DNA of 64,000 nt from NCBI RefSeq assembly GCF_014174305.1, contig NZ_JABEQH010000007.1, positions 62,001 to 126,000 of the forward strand. Direction: 5' to 3'. How positions within the stretch are numbered: position 1 is the first letter of the stretch; every line of letters starts with the position of its first letter. The DNA comes from Gluconacetobacter johannae. Lineage in GTDB: Bacteria > Pseudomonadota > Alphaproteobacteria > Acetobacterales > Acetobacteraceae. A program made the position numbers and the translations under genes. A model generated the notes under the pieces. It saw only the letters and a list, made by a program, of their open reading frames with translations, was not told where the DNA came from and did not search any database. Below, in pieces: positions 9,573-19,140 of this stretch.

Positions 9573-9773
9573 ATGACCCGCCCTCCCACACCGCCCTCCG
9601 CGACCGCCGCCGAACGGGCCGAGGCCGCGCGGCAGGAACGCCATGCCCGCGCGGCGGCGGCCCTGCGCGAGAATCTGCGTCGGCGCAAGCAGCAGTCGCG
9701 CGCCCGCGCCGACGCGGACCCGGCCGGAAAAGACGGCGCGACCGGCAAGCCGGGCGACGACGCAAACGCGTGA
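9573..9773 (+). CDS. Small charged hypothetical protein
   Basis: The 66-residue protein is rich in Arg, Ala, Asp and Lys and predicted to be helical then disordered ([29 protein letters not shown]). It has no hydrophobic core, so it may be a nucleic-acid-binding or accessory peptide. It precedes dcd by 85 bp on the same strand. No specific function can be assigned. Confidence 0.6.
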   Translation: MTRPPTPPSATAAERAEAARQERHARAAAALRENLRRRKQQSRARADADPAGKDGATGKPGDDANA

Positions 9774-9858
9774 TTGCGGTTCGCCTCGCCCTTCGCTAGT
9801 GGTCGGGCTGGCACAGGGGGAGGATCGTTTCCCTCCACGCGACGGAGGCCGAAGACAC

Positions 9859-10413
9859 ATGCCCATCATGCCCGACACCTGGATTCGCACCATGGCCCGC
9901 GAGGCCGGGATGATCGAACCCTTCGTGGAGCATCAGACGCGCGAGGGCGTGATTTCCTACGGCCTGTCCTCCTACGGCTACGACGCGCGCGTGGCGTCGG
10001 AATTCAAGATCTTCACCGACGTCGACAACGCCATCGTCGACCCCAAGAATTTCGCGGCCAACAGCTTCGTCACGCGCGAAGGGCCGGTCTGCATCATCCC
10101 GCCCAACAGCTTCGCGCTGGCGCACACGGTGGAATATTTCCGCATCCCGCGCGACACGCTGGTGGTCTGCCTGGGCAAATCGACCTACGCGCGCTGCGGC
10201 ATCATCGTGAACGTCACCCCGCTGGAACCGGAATGGGAAGGCCAGGTGACGATCGAAATCAGCAACACCACCCCCCTGCCGGCGCGGATCTACGCCAACG
10301 AAGGCATCTGCCAGTTCCTGTTCTTCCAGGGCGCCTCGCCCTGCGAGGTCAGCTATGCCGACCGGGCGGGAAAATACATGGGGCAGCGCGGCGTCGCCAC
10401 GCCCCGGATGTAG
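9859..10413 (+). CDS. dcd: dCTP deaminase
   Basis: The enzyme deaminates dCTP to dUTP, feeding dTMP synthesis. At 184 residues it has the normal length of a homotrimeric Dcd. The nucleotide-binding and catalytic features are present: [10 protein letters not shown] (Ser and Arg in the active site) and [14 protein letters not shown] (catalytic Glu), plus the C-terminal lid [15 protein letters not shown]. The ATG at 9859 gives the standard Dcd N-terminus ([12 protein letters not shown] a few residues in). The stop overlaps the AGGAG that serves murA, so the two genes are probably one transcript. Confidence 0.97.
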   Translation: MPIMPDTWIRTMAREAGMIEPFVEHQTREGVISYGLSSYGYDARVASEFKIFTDVDNAIVDPKNFAANSFVTREGPVCIIPPNSFALAHTVEYFRIPRDTLVVCLGKSTYARCGIIVNVTPLEPEWEGQVTIEISNTTPLPARIYANEGICQFLFFQGASPCEVSYADRAGKYMGQRGVATPRM

Positions 10414-10423
10414 GAGCCGGCGC

Positions 10424-11686
<1,263 letters not shown>

Positions 11687-11725
11687 GACCGTCAAAGGGT
11701 ATAGCCCGGCCTCCCCTGCCCCGCG

Positions 11726-11759
11726 TCACATACCCTTCCTGCGACAGGGCAGAATGTGA
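11726..11759 (+). promoter_or_regulatory. Inverted repeat upstream of hisG
   Basis: TCACAT (11726-11731) pairs with ATGTGA (11754-11759), and inside it CCCT (11733-11736) pairs with AGGG (11746-11749). It lies in the only gap between murA and hisG. It could be an operator for the his genes or a weak terminator for murA; there is no T run. Confidence 0.35.
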
Positions 11760-11792
11760 TAAGGCGCAGCGCGCTTTGTACCTGGAGAACGC

Positions 11793-12488
11793 ATGACCGC
11801 CCCGACCCCGGACACGCCGCTGGTTCTCGCCCTGCCCAAGGGGCGTATCCTGAAGGCCGCGGCCCCCCTGCTGGCCGGGGCCGGTATCACCCCCGCCGCC
11901 GACTGCCTGGACGAGGGCAGCCGCCGCCTGCGCTTTCCCACCGACGACCCGATGCTGGACGTCGTGCGCGTCCGCTCGTTCGATGTCGCGACCTTCGTCG
12001 CGTTCGGCGGCGCGCAACTGGGCATCTGCGGCGCGGACGTGCTGATGGAATTCGACTATCCCGAGATCTACGCCCCGCTGGACCTGCGGATCGGTGCCTG
12101 CCGGGTCTCGGTCGCCCGCCCGGTCGGGCATGGGGCGGCCGACATCCCCGCCCACTGGTCGCGGGTGCGGGTCGCCACGAAATATCCCGCGCTGACCCGC
12201 CGCCATTTCGCCGCACGCGGCATCAACGCCGACATCGTGCATCTGCATGGCGCGATGGAACTGGCCCCGGTGCTGGACCTGTCGCAGTTGATCGTCGATC
12301 TGGTGGATACCGGATCGACCCTGCGCGCCAACGGGCTGGAGGAGACCGAGACGATCGCCAGCGTCACCAGCCGGCTGATCGTCAACCGCACGGCGCTGAA
12401 GACCCAGCCGGAACGGATCGGCGCGCTGATCGCCCGCTTCCGCCATGCGCTGTCCGCCACCCCCGAGCACGAGGCCGCGACGGCATGA
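11793..12488 (+). CDS. hisG: ATP phosphoribosyltransferase, short form
   Basis: HisG condenses ATP and PRPP in the first step of histidine synthesis. At 231 residues this is the short form, which lacks the C-terminal regulatory domain of enteric HisG. Family features include LVLALPKGRILKAAAPLL, FGGAQLGICGADVLMEF, and the PRPP loop LVDTGSTLRANGLEE. Short HisG normally needs the HisZ regulatory subunit, which is not in this window. The stop overlaps the hisD start (ATGA). Confidence 0.96.
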   Translation: MTAPTPDTPLVLALPKGRILKAAAPLLAGAGITPAADCLDEGSRRLRFPTDDPMLDVVRVRSFDVATFVAFGGAQLGICGADVLMEFDYPEIYAPLDLRIGACRVSVARPVGHGAADIPAHWSRVRVATKYPALTRRHFAARGINADIVHLHGAMELAPVLDLSQLIVDLVDTGSTLRANGLEETETIASVTSRLIVNRTALKTQPERIGALIARFRHALSATPEHEAATA

Positions 12489-13798
12489 AGCGCCTGGACA
12501 CCACCCAGCCCGATTTCCGGGCCGCGTTCACCCGCCTGCTGGCCGACCGCGAGGGCGACACCGCCCGCGTCGACACCCTGGTGGCCGAGATCCTGGCCGA
12601 CGTGCGCGCCCGGGGCGACGAGGCCCTGTGCGCCTACACCGCGCGGTTCGACCGGATGACGGTGACGCCGGACGGCCTGCGCGTCACCGAAGCCGAGATC
12701 GAAGCCGCCTGCGCCGCGGTCCCCGCCCCCCTGCTGGCGGCGCTGGACCTGGCCGCCGAGCGGATCGAGGCCTTCCACCGCGCCCAGATGCCGTCCGACC
12801 TGCGCTATGTCGATGCGGACGGCGTCAGCCTGGGCATGCGCTGGACGGCGCTGGATGCCGTGGGGCTGTATGTGCCGGGCGGCACGGCGGCCTATCCGTC
12901 ATCGGTGCTGATGAACGCGCTGCCCGCCCGGGTCGCCGGAGTCGAGCGGCTGGCGATGTGCGTGCCCACGCCCGACGGCGTGCTGAACCCGCTGGTGCTG
13001 GCGGCAGCCCGCCGCGCCGGCGTCAGCGAAATCTACCGTATCGGCGGCGCGCAGGCCGTCGGCGCCATGGCCTACGGCACCGCGACCATCCGCCCGGTCG
13101 ATCGCGTGGTCGGCCCCGGCAACGCCTATGTCGCCGAGGCCAAGCGCCAGGTGTTCGGCCGGGTGGGCATCGACAGCATCGCCGGCCCGTCCGAGGTCGT
13201 GGTCGTGGCCGACGGCGGCAACGACCCGCGCATCGTGGCGCTGGACCTGCTGGCGCAGGCCGAGCATGACGCCCTGGCGCAATCCATCCTGATTACGACC
13301 GACCCCGACCTGGCCGAGCGTGTGGCGGCGGCGGTGGCGACCGAGCTACGCACCCTGCCCCGCGCCGCCATCGCCGGGGCAAGCTGGTCGGGCCACGGCG
13401 CCATCGTCACCGTCCGCGACGAGGACGAGGCCGCCGCCCTGATCGACGAGATCGCGCCGGAACATCTGGAACTGCTGCTGGCCGACCCCGAACCCCTGTT
13501 CGCCAAGGTGCGGCATGCCGGGGCGGTGTTCCTGGGCCGCTATTGCGCCGAGGCCATCGGCGATTATGTCGGCGGCCCGAACCATGTCCTGCCGACCAGC
13601 CGCACGGCGCGATTCGCCTCCGGCCTGTCGGTGTTCGACTTCCTCAAGCGCACGACCTTCATCGGCGCGGGGCCGGACGCGCTGCGCCGGATCGGGCCGG
13701 CCGCCGTCGCCCTGGCCCGCGCCGAAGGGCTGGACGCGCATGCGCTGAGCGTGTCGGCGCGGCTGGACGCGCTGGGCCCGGATTCGGACAGAACTTGA
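12485..13798 (+). CDS. hisD: Histidinol dehydrogenase
   Basis: HisD carries out the last two oxidations of histidine synthesis, L-histidinol to L-histidine, using NAD and zinc. The 437-residue protein is complete. The core is visible as VPGGTAAYPSSVLMNALPA, GPGNAYVAEAKRQVFG, IDSIAGPSEVVV and the zinc/catalytic segments AEHD, PEHLELL and GGPNHVLPTS. It is translationally coupled to hisG by a 4-bp overlap. Other his genes must lie elsewhere. Confidence 0.97.
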   Translation: MKRLDTTQPDFRAAFTRLLADREGDTARVDTLVAEILADVRARGDEALCAYTARFDRMTVTPDGLRVTEAEIEAACAAVPAPLLAALDLAAERIEAFHRAQMPSDLRYVDADGVSLGMRWTALDAVGLYVPGGTAAYPSSVLMNALPARVAGVERLAMCVPTPDGVLNPLVLAAARRAGVSEIYRIGGAQAVGAMAYGTATIRPVDRVVGPGNAYVAEAKRQVFGRVGIDSIAGPSEVVVVADGGNDPRIVALDLLAQAEHDALAQSILITTDPDLAERVAAAVATELRTLPRAAIAGASWSGHGAIVTVRDEDEAAALIDEIAPEHLELLLADPEPLFAKVRHAGAVFLGRYCAEAIGDYVGGPNHVLPTSRTARFASGLSVFDFLKRTTFIGAGPDALRRIGPAAVALARAEGLDAHALSVSARLDALGPDSDRT

Positions 13799-13941
13799 CC
13801 GCGACGCCTACAATCCGCACATATCCGCCTGCAATCCATTTCCAGGGCCACCGGGCATCCCCCAAAAGGGGACGCTCCGGCGGTTTCGCCCGCCCATGAC
13901 CGCCGAACGGACGACGGCCAACAAGATGATCGAAGGACACG

Positions 13942-14160
13942 ATGTCTAAGGAAGACATGATCGAATTCAGCGGCACGGTGACCGAGCTGCTTCCCAACGC
14001 CATGTTCCGCGTCAAGCTGGACAACGAACACATGATCCTGGCGCACACCAGCGGCAAAATGCGCAAGAACCGCATCCGCGTGCTGGCCGGCGACCGGGTG
14101 AATGTCGAAATGACGCCCTACGATCTGAGCAAGGGTCGCATCACCTTCCGCTTCAAGTAA
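13942..14160 (+). CDS. infA: Translation initiation factor IF-1
   Basis: IF-1 is a 72-residue OB-fold protein that occupies the ribosomal A site during initiation. The sequence is complete and typical ([48 protein letters not shown]). It is preceded by a 143-bp gap likely to hold its promoter and is followed after 13 bp by maf, as in many alphaproteobacteria. Confidence 0.98.
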   Translation: MSKEDMIEFSGTVTELLPNAMFRVKLDNEHMILAHTSGKMRKNRIRVLAGDRVNVEMTPYDLSKGRITFRFK

Positions 14161-14173
14161 GGCCGCGCGCCCC

Positions 14174-14818
14174 GTGACCGGACAGCCCCCCGGGTCGGCC
14201 GCCCGCCCGGATGCCGAGGGGCCGGGGCCCGGCCTCGTCCTTGCCTCCGCCTCGCCCCGCCGGCGCGACCTGCTGGCGCAGATCGGCCTCGTGCCCCGGC
14301 ATGTCATCGCCGCCGACATCGACGAACGCCCCGGCCCGGCCGAACTGCCGCGCCCGTATGCCCTGCGGCTGGCGCGCGACAAGGCGGCGGCGGTTGCCGC
14401 CGGCCTGGCGGAGCCCGCCCTGGTGCTGGGCGCCGATACCGTGGTCGCGGTCGGCCGGCGCATCCTGCCCAAGGCCGGCGATCGCGACACCGCGCGGCGC
14501 TGCCTGACCCTGCTGTCGGGGCGGCGCCATACGGTGCTGACCGCCGTCGTCCTGCGTCCCACCACCGCCTGGGCCGACGGCCGCCCGGCCGAACGGCTGG
14601 TCGAAAGCACGGTGACCTTCTCGCGCCTGACGGCGCGGCAGATCGACGCGCTGCTGGATGCCGGCGACTGGGACGGCAAGGCCGGCGGCTATGCCATCCA
14701 GGGCCACGCCGCCGCCTTCATCCGCTTCCTGTCCGGCAGCCATTCCAACGTGGTCGGCCTGCCGCTGTTCGAGGTCGCGCAGATGCTGCGCGGCCAGAAA
14801 GGGGACTGGATCCGGTGA
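14174..14818 (+). CDS. maf: Maf-like nucleotide pyrophosphatase
   Basis: Maf proteins hydrolyse non-canonical or modified nucleoside triphosphates and have been linked to division arrest. The 214-residue protein starts at GTG 14174. The signature LVLASASPRRRDLLAQIGLVP is followed by ALVLGADTVVAVGRRILPK and GDWDGKAGGYAIQGHAAAFI, all family hallmarks. It overlaps the RNase gene by 4 bp (GTGA), placing it in the infA-maf-RNase-yacG operon. Confidence 0.93.
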   Translation: MTGQPPGSAARPDAEGPGPGLVLASASPRRRDLLAQIGLVPRHVIAADIDERPGPAELPRPYALRLARDKAAAVAAGLAEPALVLGADTVVAVGRRILPKAGDRDTARRCLTLLSGRRHTVLTAVVLRPTTAWADGRPAERLVESTVTFSRLTARQIDALLDAGDWDGKAGGYAIQGHAAAFIRFLSGSHSNVVGLPLFEVAQMLRGQKGDWIR

Positions 14819-15966
14819 CCGTCCGGATCCGGGCCGCCAGCGCACCGGGCGAAATCCGCATCGCCGTCACCGACGACGCCCGCATGGATGACACCGAAGG
14901 CGCGGGCCTGATCGAGTACGCGCTGTGGCGGCCGGGGGCGCCGGACGGCATCGGCGATGTGCATCGCGGCCGCGTCGCCGCCCGCATGCCGGCCATGGGC
15001 GGGGCGTTCGTCGATCTGGCCGACGGCGCCAGCGGCTTCCTGCCCGATTCCGCCGGGGCCGCCGGCCTGACCGAGGGCGACGCCACCCTGGTCCGCGTCA
15101 CCCGCAGCGCCCAGGGCGGCAAGGGCGCGCGCCTGGCCGCCTGCCCTGCCGACACCGTTCCCGCACCCGACCGCACCGGCCCCCCGGCCCTGCTGGCGCG
15201 CGGCCCCTCCCCGCTGGAGGTGTTGGCGGCCGCCTGGCCCGACGCGCCGATCCTGATCGACGACGCATCGGTCGGCGCGCGCCTCCCGCCCGCGCTGCGC
15301 GAGCGCGTGGAGCGCGTGCCCAATGCCTTCGACCCGGAGACCGAGGCCGCGTCCGACGCCCTCGACGATCCGGCCGTCGCCCTGCCGGGCGGGTTGCGCG
15401 CCACCATCACGCCCACCCCGGCGCTGGTGGCGATCGACATGGACGGCGGCGCGGCCAGCGCCGACCGCCGCGCCAAGCAGACCGCGCAATTCGCCGCCAA
15501 CCGCGACGCGCTGCCGGCGTTGCTGCATCAGATCCGCCTGCGTAACCTGTCGGGCGCCATCGTGCTGGACGTCGCCGGGCTGGCCATCCGCAAGCGCCAG
15601 GCCCTGCGCCCGGTCTTCGAGGAATCGCTGGCGCGCGACCCACTGCGCCCGCGCTTCCTGGGCTTCACGGCGCTGGGCCTGGCCGAGATCCTGCGGCCGC
15701 GCATCCGCCCGCCGCTGCACGAACTGGTGTCGGGCCCGCACGGCCAGGCGCTGCGCGCCCTGCGCCACTGGGTCCGCGCCACGCACGGCACGCCGGGCAC
15801 CGCCGCCCCGCTGCGGGTCGGCACCGATATCGCCCGCGCGCTGGACCGCGACCCCGGCGCCGTGGCCGATGCCGCGCGCCTGTCGGGCCATGTGCCGACC
15901 CGGCAGTTCGACCCCTCCCTGCCGCCCCTGGGCTGGAGCCTGTCGGGGCCGGAGAACCGACCATGA
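14815..15966 (+). CDS. Ribonuclease E/G family protein, short form
   Basis: This is a 383-residue member of the RNase E/G family, which cuts single-stranded RNA in decay and rRNA processing. An S1-like region ([23 protein letters not shown]) precedes a catalytic-domain-like part. The two acidic active-site positions seem kept (LVAIDMDGG and AIVLDVAGL), but the usual IDVNSG is changed to IDMDGG. The zinc-link Cys motif needed for RNase E/G tetramers is absent, and the protein is about 100 residues shorter than E. coli RNase G. The start is GTG 14815, coupled to maf. It may have weak or altered activity. Confidence 0.85.
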   Translation: MTVRIRAASAPGEIRIAVTDDARMDDTEGAGLIEYALWRPGAPDGIGDVHRGRVAARMPAMGGAFVDLADGASGFLPDSAGAAGLTEGDATLVRVTRSAQGGKGARLAACPADTVPAPDRTGPPALLARGPSPLEVLAAAWPDAPILIDDASVGARLPPALRERVERVPNAFDPETEAASDALDDPAVALPGGLRATITPTPALVAIDMDGGAASADRRAKQTAQFAANRDALPALLHQIRLRNLSGAIVLDVAGLAIRKRQALRPVFEESLARDPLRPRFLGFTALGLAEILRPRIRPPLHELVSGPHGQALRALRHWVRATHGTPGTAAPLRVGTDIARALDRDPGAVADAARLSGHVPTRQFDPSLPPLGWSLSGPENRP

Positions 15967-16187
15967 CCGACCCCACCACGCCGCCGTCCACATCCCTCCC
16001 TCCGTGCCCGACCTGCGGCCGCCCGGCCGTGGCGGCGTTCCGCCCGTTCTGCTCGAAACGCTGCGCCGACGTCGATCTGGGCCGCTGGTTTTCGGAACAG
16101 TACCGCGTCCCGGTCCGGGACGAAGACACACAAATCTTCGAGGAAAACGACCCGAGACGGGTTGATCCCGACGATGAGGTGGGATAG
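15963..16187 (+). CDS. yacG: YacG zinc-ribbon protein (DUF329)
   Basis: The 74-residue protein has a four-Cys zinc site (CPTCGRP and [21 protein letters not shown]) typical of YacG, reported in E. coli to bind GyrB and inhibit DNA gyrase. The acidic C-terminus ([15 protein letters not shown]) is also family-like. It is the last gene of the infA operon and overlaps the RNase stop by 4 bp. Confidence 0.92.
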   Translation: MTDPTTPPSTSLPPCPTCGRPAVAAFRPFCSKRCADVDLGRWFSEQYRVPVRDEDTQIFEENDPRRVDPDDEVG

Positions 16188-16245
16188 ATCACACCCCCAA
16201 CGGCGGCCCGCCCAGGCGGACCGCCCGCGCCGGAGACGGCCCGGT

Positions 16246-16321
16246 GCCCAAGTAGCTCAGTTGGTAGAGCATGCGACTGAAAATCGCAGTGTCGGTGGTT
16301 CGAATCCGCCCTTGGGCACCA
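16246..16321 (+). tRNA. tRNA-Phe (GAA)
   Basis: The 76-nt cloverleaf has acceptor stem GCCCAAG/CTTGGGC, D arm GCTC/GAGC, anticodon stem TGCGA/TCGCA with loop CTGAAAA (anticodon GAA), T arm GGTGG/CCGCC with TTCGAAT loop, and an encoded CCA end. It lies 58 bp after yacG on the same strand. Confidence 0.97.
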
Positions 16322-16446
16322 TTTCCACAAGAAATATCCATATAAAAATACCCCTCTGGCCAGCTTGTCAGCATCGTCCGGGCACACCGGAGAGCGCCGG
16401 ATCAACGCCTGGACCTGACGGGGGCCACCCGGACGCGCCGTCACGC

Positions 16447-16677
16447 TCAGCCGGGGCGCGTGGCCGAACCGGTAGCGCCGTTCACAATCCCGCCGGGCAC
16501 CAGATAGAGGCGGCGATAGGCGTCGTCGACATGCGGATGTTCGGCCCGCCAGGCGGCGGCCAGATCGACCAGGCCGCACAGCAGGCCGAATGCCGCCAGG
16601 CCCAGCAGCCGGCGCCGGCCCGCGCGTCGCGCGACGGCCCCCGGTTCCCGCGCGTCAGACAAGGAACCGTCTTCCAT
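16447..16677 (-). CDS. Small membrane protein coupled to the PIG-V-like gene
   Basis: This 76-residue open frame starts at ATG 16677, overlapping the end of the preceding membrane-protein gene by 23 bp. It has a basic segment, one hydrophobic helix (RRLLGLAAFGLLCGLVDLAAAW) and a short C-terminal region (HPHVDDAYRRLYLVPGG). The overlap and membrane character suggest a coupled accessory protein. I do not recognise a family, and it could still be a chance frame. Confidence 0.45.
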   Translation of the reverse strand: MEDGSLSDAREPGAVARRAGRRRLLGLAAFGLLCGLVDLAAAWRAEHPHVDDAYRRLYLVPGGIVNGATGSATRPG

Positions 16678-17803
16678 GCAGCCAACTGTCCGCGAACACG
16701 ACATCCAGCCCCAGGCATAGCACCACCACCCAGGGCCGCCAGCGTCGCGGCAGCCGGCAGGCCAGGATCGCGATCAGCATGTTGGCGAACGGGTTGGCCA
16801 GGACGTAGCGATGGATGGAGACCAGGCCCGTGCTGCTGGCCAGCAGGAACGTCACCAGCAGGATGCTGCTTTCCATGACCCAGCGGATGCGGAATCCCCA
16901 CCAGATCAGCGCGATTTCCCCAATGGCGGCGATGGCGAGGTCCAGCGTCCTGCGATGGGTGAACCCCTCGTAGATCCATACCACCGGCGTCAGGAAGCGA
17001 TGTCCCCACGCCACCTGCACATGCCCGAAGGCCAGCCCGTCGCCCACCAGCCGGTCCAGGAAGAAGATGAACAGGGCCAGCCCGACCGCGCCGGCCAGGA
17101 CCAGGACTGCCCCCTCGACCCACCGGGTCAGGCGATCCGGCGGCGTCCGTTCCGTCGGCCCGGCCAGCCGGGGGGCGAACATGTGGAACAGGGCGATCGT
17201 GACAATGCAGAACAGGCCCGTCGGACGTGTCAGGCACAGGCCGGCGGCCAGCAGGGCGGCCGCCATCGTCCATCCCCGCGCCATCGCCATGGTGGTGGAC
17301 AGCAGCAGCACGCCATACAGGCTTTCGGTATAGGGCAGCCTGTACCAGAACCCGGTGGGCAGGATCACGAACAGCACAACGCGGAACAGCCCGTCGGCGC
17401 CGCTCTCGTCCTTCTGCCGCATATAGGCGGCGGCCAGCAGGGCCAGGACGGGAAACAGCGCCACATTGATGGCGAAGCCCGCGCCATCGGCCCCCATGCC
17501 GGTCGCCGCCATCACCGCGCGGACCAGCAACGGATAAAGCGGAAAGAACGCCCAGGACGCCTGGCCGAAATCCGCCGGATTCGTCACCGGATGGGGCGCG
17601 TAGCCGCCCACGGCGATGCGTTCGTACCAGGCGCAATCCCAATGGCATACCGCGTGGGGAAGCCCTCCCAGCGGCCAGGCCTGCACGGCCAGCAGCACCA
17701 GCAGCGACAGATGCAGCAGGGCGACGCAACCCGCCGTCCGGGCCATGCTGCCGGGCATCGGGGTCGGGACCCGATCAACGGCGCCCGCGGTCACAAGCTG
17801 CAC
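16655..17803 (-). CDS. PIG-V-like multi-pass mannosyltransferase-type membrane protein
   Basis: The protein (up to 382 residues) has about nine to ten hydrophobic segments. An early loop, CHWDCAWYERIAVGGYAPHP, and then FFPLYPLLVRAVM match the pattern of bacterial PIG-V-like (GT76-related) polyprenyl-sugar-dependent glycosyltransferases, which act on the outer face of the inner membrane. The start is either GTG 17803 or ATG 17758; neither has a strong ribosome binding site. A specific donor or acceptor cannot be named. A small membrane ORF overlaps its 3' end. Confidence 0.75.
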   Translation of the reverse strand: MQLVTAGAVDRVPTPMPGSMARTAGCVALLHLSLLVLLAVQAWPLGGLPHAVCHWDCAWYERIAVGGYAPHPVTNPADFGQASWAFFPLYPLLVRAVMAATGMGADGAGFAINVALFPVLALLAAAYMRQKDESGADGLFRVVLFVILPTGFWYRLPYTESLYGVLLLSTTMAMARGWTMAAALLAAGLCLTRPTGLFCIVTIALFHMFAPRLAGPTERTPPDRLTRWVEGAVLVLAGAVGLALFIFFLDRLVGDGLAFGHVQVAWGHRFLTPVVWIYEGFTHRRTLDLAIAAIGEIALIWWGFRIRWVMESSILLVTFLLASSTGLVSIHRYVLANPFANMLIAILACRLPRRWRPWVVVLCLGLDVVFADSWLHGRRFLV

Positions 17804-17875
17804 CCGCTCACGCGAAGCTCCCTATCGTGAAACGGCCCCCGGCCGCGCCTCCGGCGGCCGGCCCCCCACCTCCTC

Positions 17876-18039
17876 AGAGCCTGTTTGAAAATGTGGGCTG
17901 GCGAGCGAGAGCGGAACGCAGTGAAGCGCCCGGCGTGTGTTTTCGCGCACCGAAGCGGAGCGGCCTTGTCGGCCGTGAGCATCGGAGCACAGAAAACGCG
18001 CGTCGGATCGCCGCCAGCCCACATTTTCAAACAGGCTCT
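17876..18039. mobile_element. MITE-like palindromic element with 28-bp perfect terminal inverted repeats
   Basis: A 164-bp segment is bounded by perfect 28-bp inverted repeats: left 17876-17903 (begins AGAGCCTGTTTGAAAATG) and right 18012-18039. There is no transposase inside. The interior is partly palindromic and centred on CGGCC-ttgtc-GGCCG (17961-17975). The ends resemble those of IS5-type insertion sequences, whose targets are often TNA; here the flanks are TCA on the left and TAA on the right, so no exact target duplication is seen. The right end abuts the stop codon of the lipoprotein gene. It is probably a non-autonomous element moved by a transposase elsewhere. Confidence 0.85.
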
Positions 18040-18259
18040 AATAGCCATGGCCCTCGAAGCCATAGCTGCCGCGGGCGTATCCGACATTGCCGTAGCCGTC
18101 ACCCCGGAATTTGCGTGTCCCGCGATCGCCGTAATCCGGCCCACAGGCCGCCAGAAGCAGCACCGCGGCCAGCGGCAGCAGCATCAGCATCCGCCGTGGT
18201 CCGCGTGCCGTTACCGGCGCCGCGCCCTTGGCCCTATCCGTATCCGTGCCCATCACCAT
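18038..18259 (-). CDS. Small lipoprotein, possibly shortened by the adjacent MITE
   Basis: The frame encodes a lipoprotein precursor with a clear lipobox (LPLAAVLLLAACG) and a Gly/Tyr/Arg-rich mature tail (GDRGTRKFRGDGYGNVGYARG). Start candidates are ATG 18259, 18253 or 18190; the last would begin right at the hydrophobic core (MLMLLPLAAV). No clear ribosome binding site was seen. The stop codon TAG (18040-18038) shares its last two bases with the terminal repeat of the MITE-like element, so the natural C-terminus may have been replaced. Function unknown. Confidence 0.6.
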   Translation of the reverse strand: MVMGTDTDRAKGAAPVTARGPRRMLMLLPLAAVLLLAACGPDYGDRGTRKFRGDGYGNVGYARGSYGFEGHGY

Positions 18260-18328
18260 GCCCCTATCGTCCGGAGTCGGGGTACCCCCAGGCGTGGCAG
18301 GCCGCAAGACCGCGCGTGGCGGCCCCGA

Positions 18329-18928
18329 TCACGAACCGCGCATCTCTGTCCGGAACGTCGGGCTTCGCCCGGCACGCGGCCACAGGACATGGGTCATTCC
18401 CATGTCCAGCTCATGCCAGCGCGCCATGGCGCCCAGGCATCCCGCACCGACAATGTGCGGGCGCGGCGCGGGGGCCGTCACGGGCGGGGCCTCGCGCCGC
18501 CTGGGCAGCCAGTGCCCGGCGACGGCCAGGCAGGCGCCCAGCAACGTGACCGCGGCGGCAAAGCGCGACTGGACGTAGCGATGAGGAAACACGGGCCGCA
18601 ATGCCCCGCGCACGCCGGCGTCATCCTCGTTCTGGGCGGCGGCGATGGCCTCGAGGAACCGCCCTTCGGTCCGGCTGACGGCCTGCTGCCCCGTCATGCC
18701 GACATCGAGACCGCCGATGCCCGTGTCGGCCATGCGGGCGACCCCTTTGCGAAAAGCGCGCGCGACGCCGTCGAATTCCCGCCGCAAGCCAGGCACATAC
18801 AGCCCGCGCGCGTCGGCCGGGCCGTGCGGACAGGCCGGCGCCTGCCGCCCGGCGAGACGACGGACCGTCCAGACCGCCAGCTTCTCGCTACAGGAAAAAT
18901 CGTTGAGGAAAAGCACTGCCTGGGTCAT
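18329..18928 (-). CDS. Hypothetical protein with one membrane segment, Fur-like box upstream
   Basis: The 199-residue protein begins MTQAVLFLNDFSCSEKL; ATG 18928 follows AGGAG by 6-7 nt, so the start is well supported. The first half is soluble, and one hydrophobic helix lies near residue 130 (FAAAVTLLGACLAVAGHWL). I do not recognise the family. A 25-bp motif almost identical to one near dps lies about 50 bp upstream (18980-19004), suggesting the same regulator. An iron- or stress-linked role is inference from that motif. Confidence 0.65.
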   Translation of the reverse strand: MTQAVLFLNDFSCSEKLAVWTVRRLAGRQAPACPHGPADARGLYVPGLRREFDGVARAFRKGVARMADTGIGGLDVGMTGQQAVSRTEGRFLEAIAAAQNEDDAGVRGALRPVFPHRYVQSRFAAAVTLLGACLAVAGHWLPRRREAPPVTAPAPRPHIVGAGCLGAMARWHELDMGMTHVLWPRAGRSPTFRTEMRGS

Positions 18929-18979
18929 GGGCACTCCTGACCGGCGATTCCACCGCTCTGTTGCTGTCACCTCACCCTA

Positions 18980-19004
18980 ATTGCGATCGACTCGCACTTT
19001 CAAT
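18980..19004 (-). promoter_or_regulatory. Fur-like box, copy 1
   Basis: The plus strand reads ATTGCGATCGACTC then GCACTTTCAAT. It matches the element at 19850-19874 (opposite orientation) in 22 of 25 positions, and lies about 50 bp upstream of the 18928 start, a natural place for a repressor. Confidence 0.5.
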
Positions 19005-19074
19005 ACGAAAATAATCACCCCACCGTTATCGTCGGATGCCCCCACGCCATGCGCGTGATCTTCCCCATCGCATC

Positions 19075-19106
19075 AAAAAAGGGCGGATCGTCTTCACGAT
19101 CCGCCC
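19075..19106 (-). terminator. Intrinsic terminator of dps
   Basis: On the minus strand an 11-bp perfect stem (GGGCGGATCGT with ACGATCCGCCC, loop of 4) is followed by six T residues, 35 bp after the dps stop. Confidence 0.92.
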
Positions 19107-19140
19107 CTGGCGCGAAATATGCCGATTCGGCCGGTGCGGC

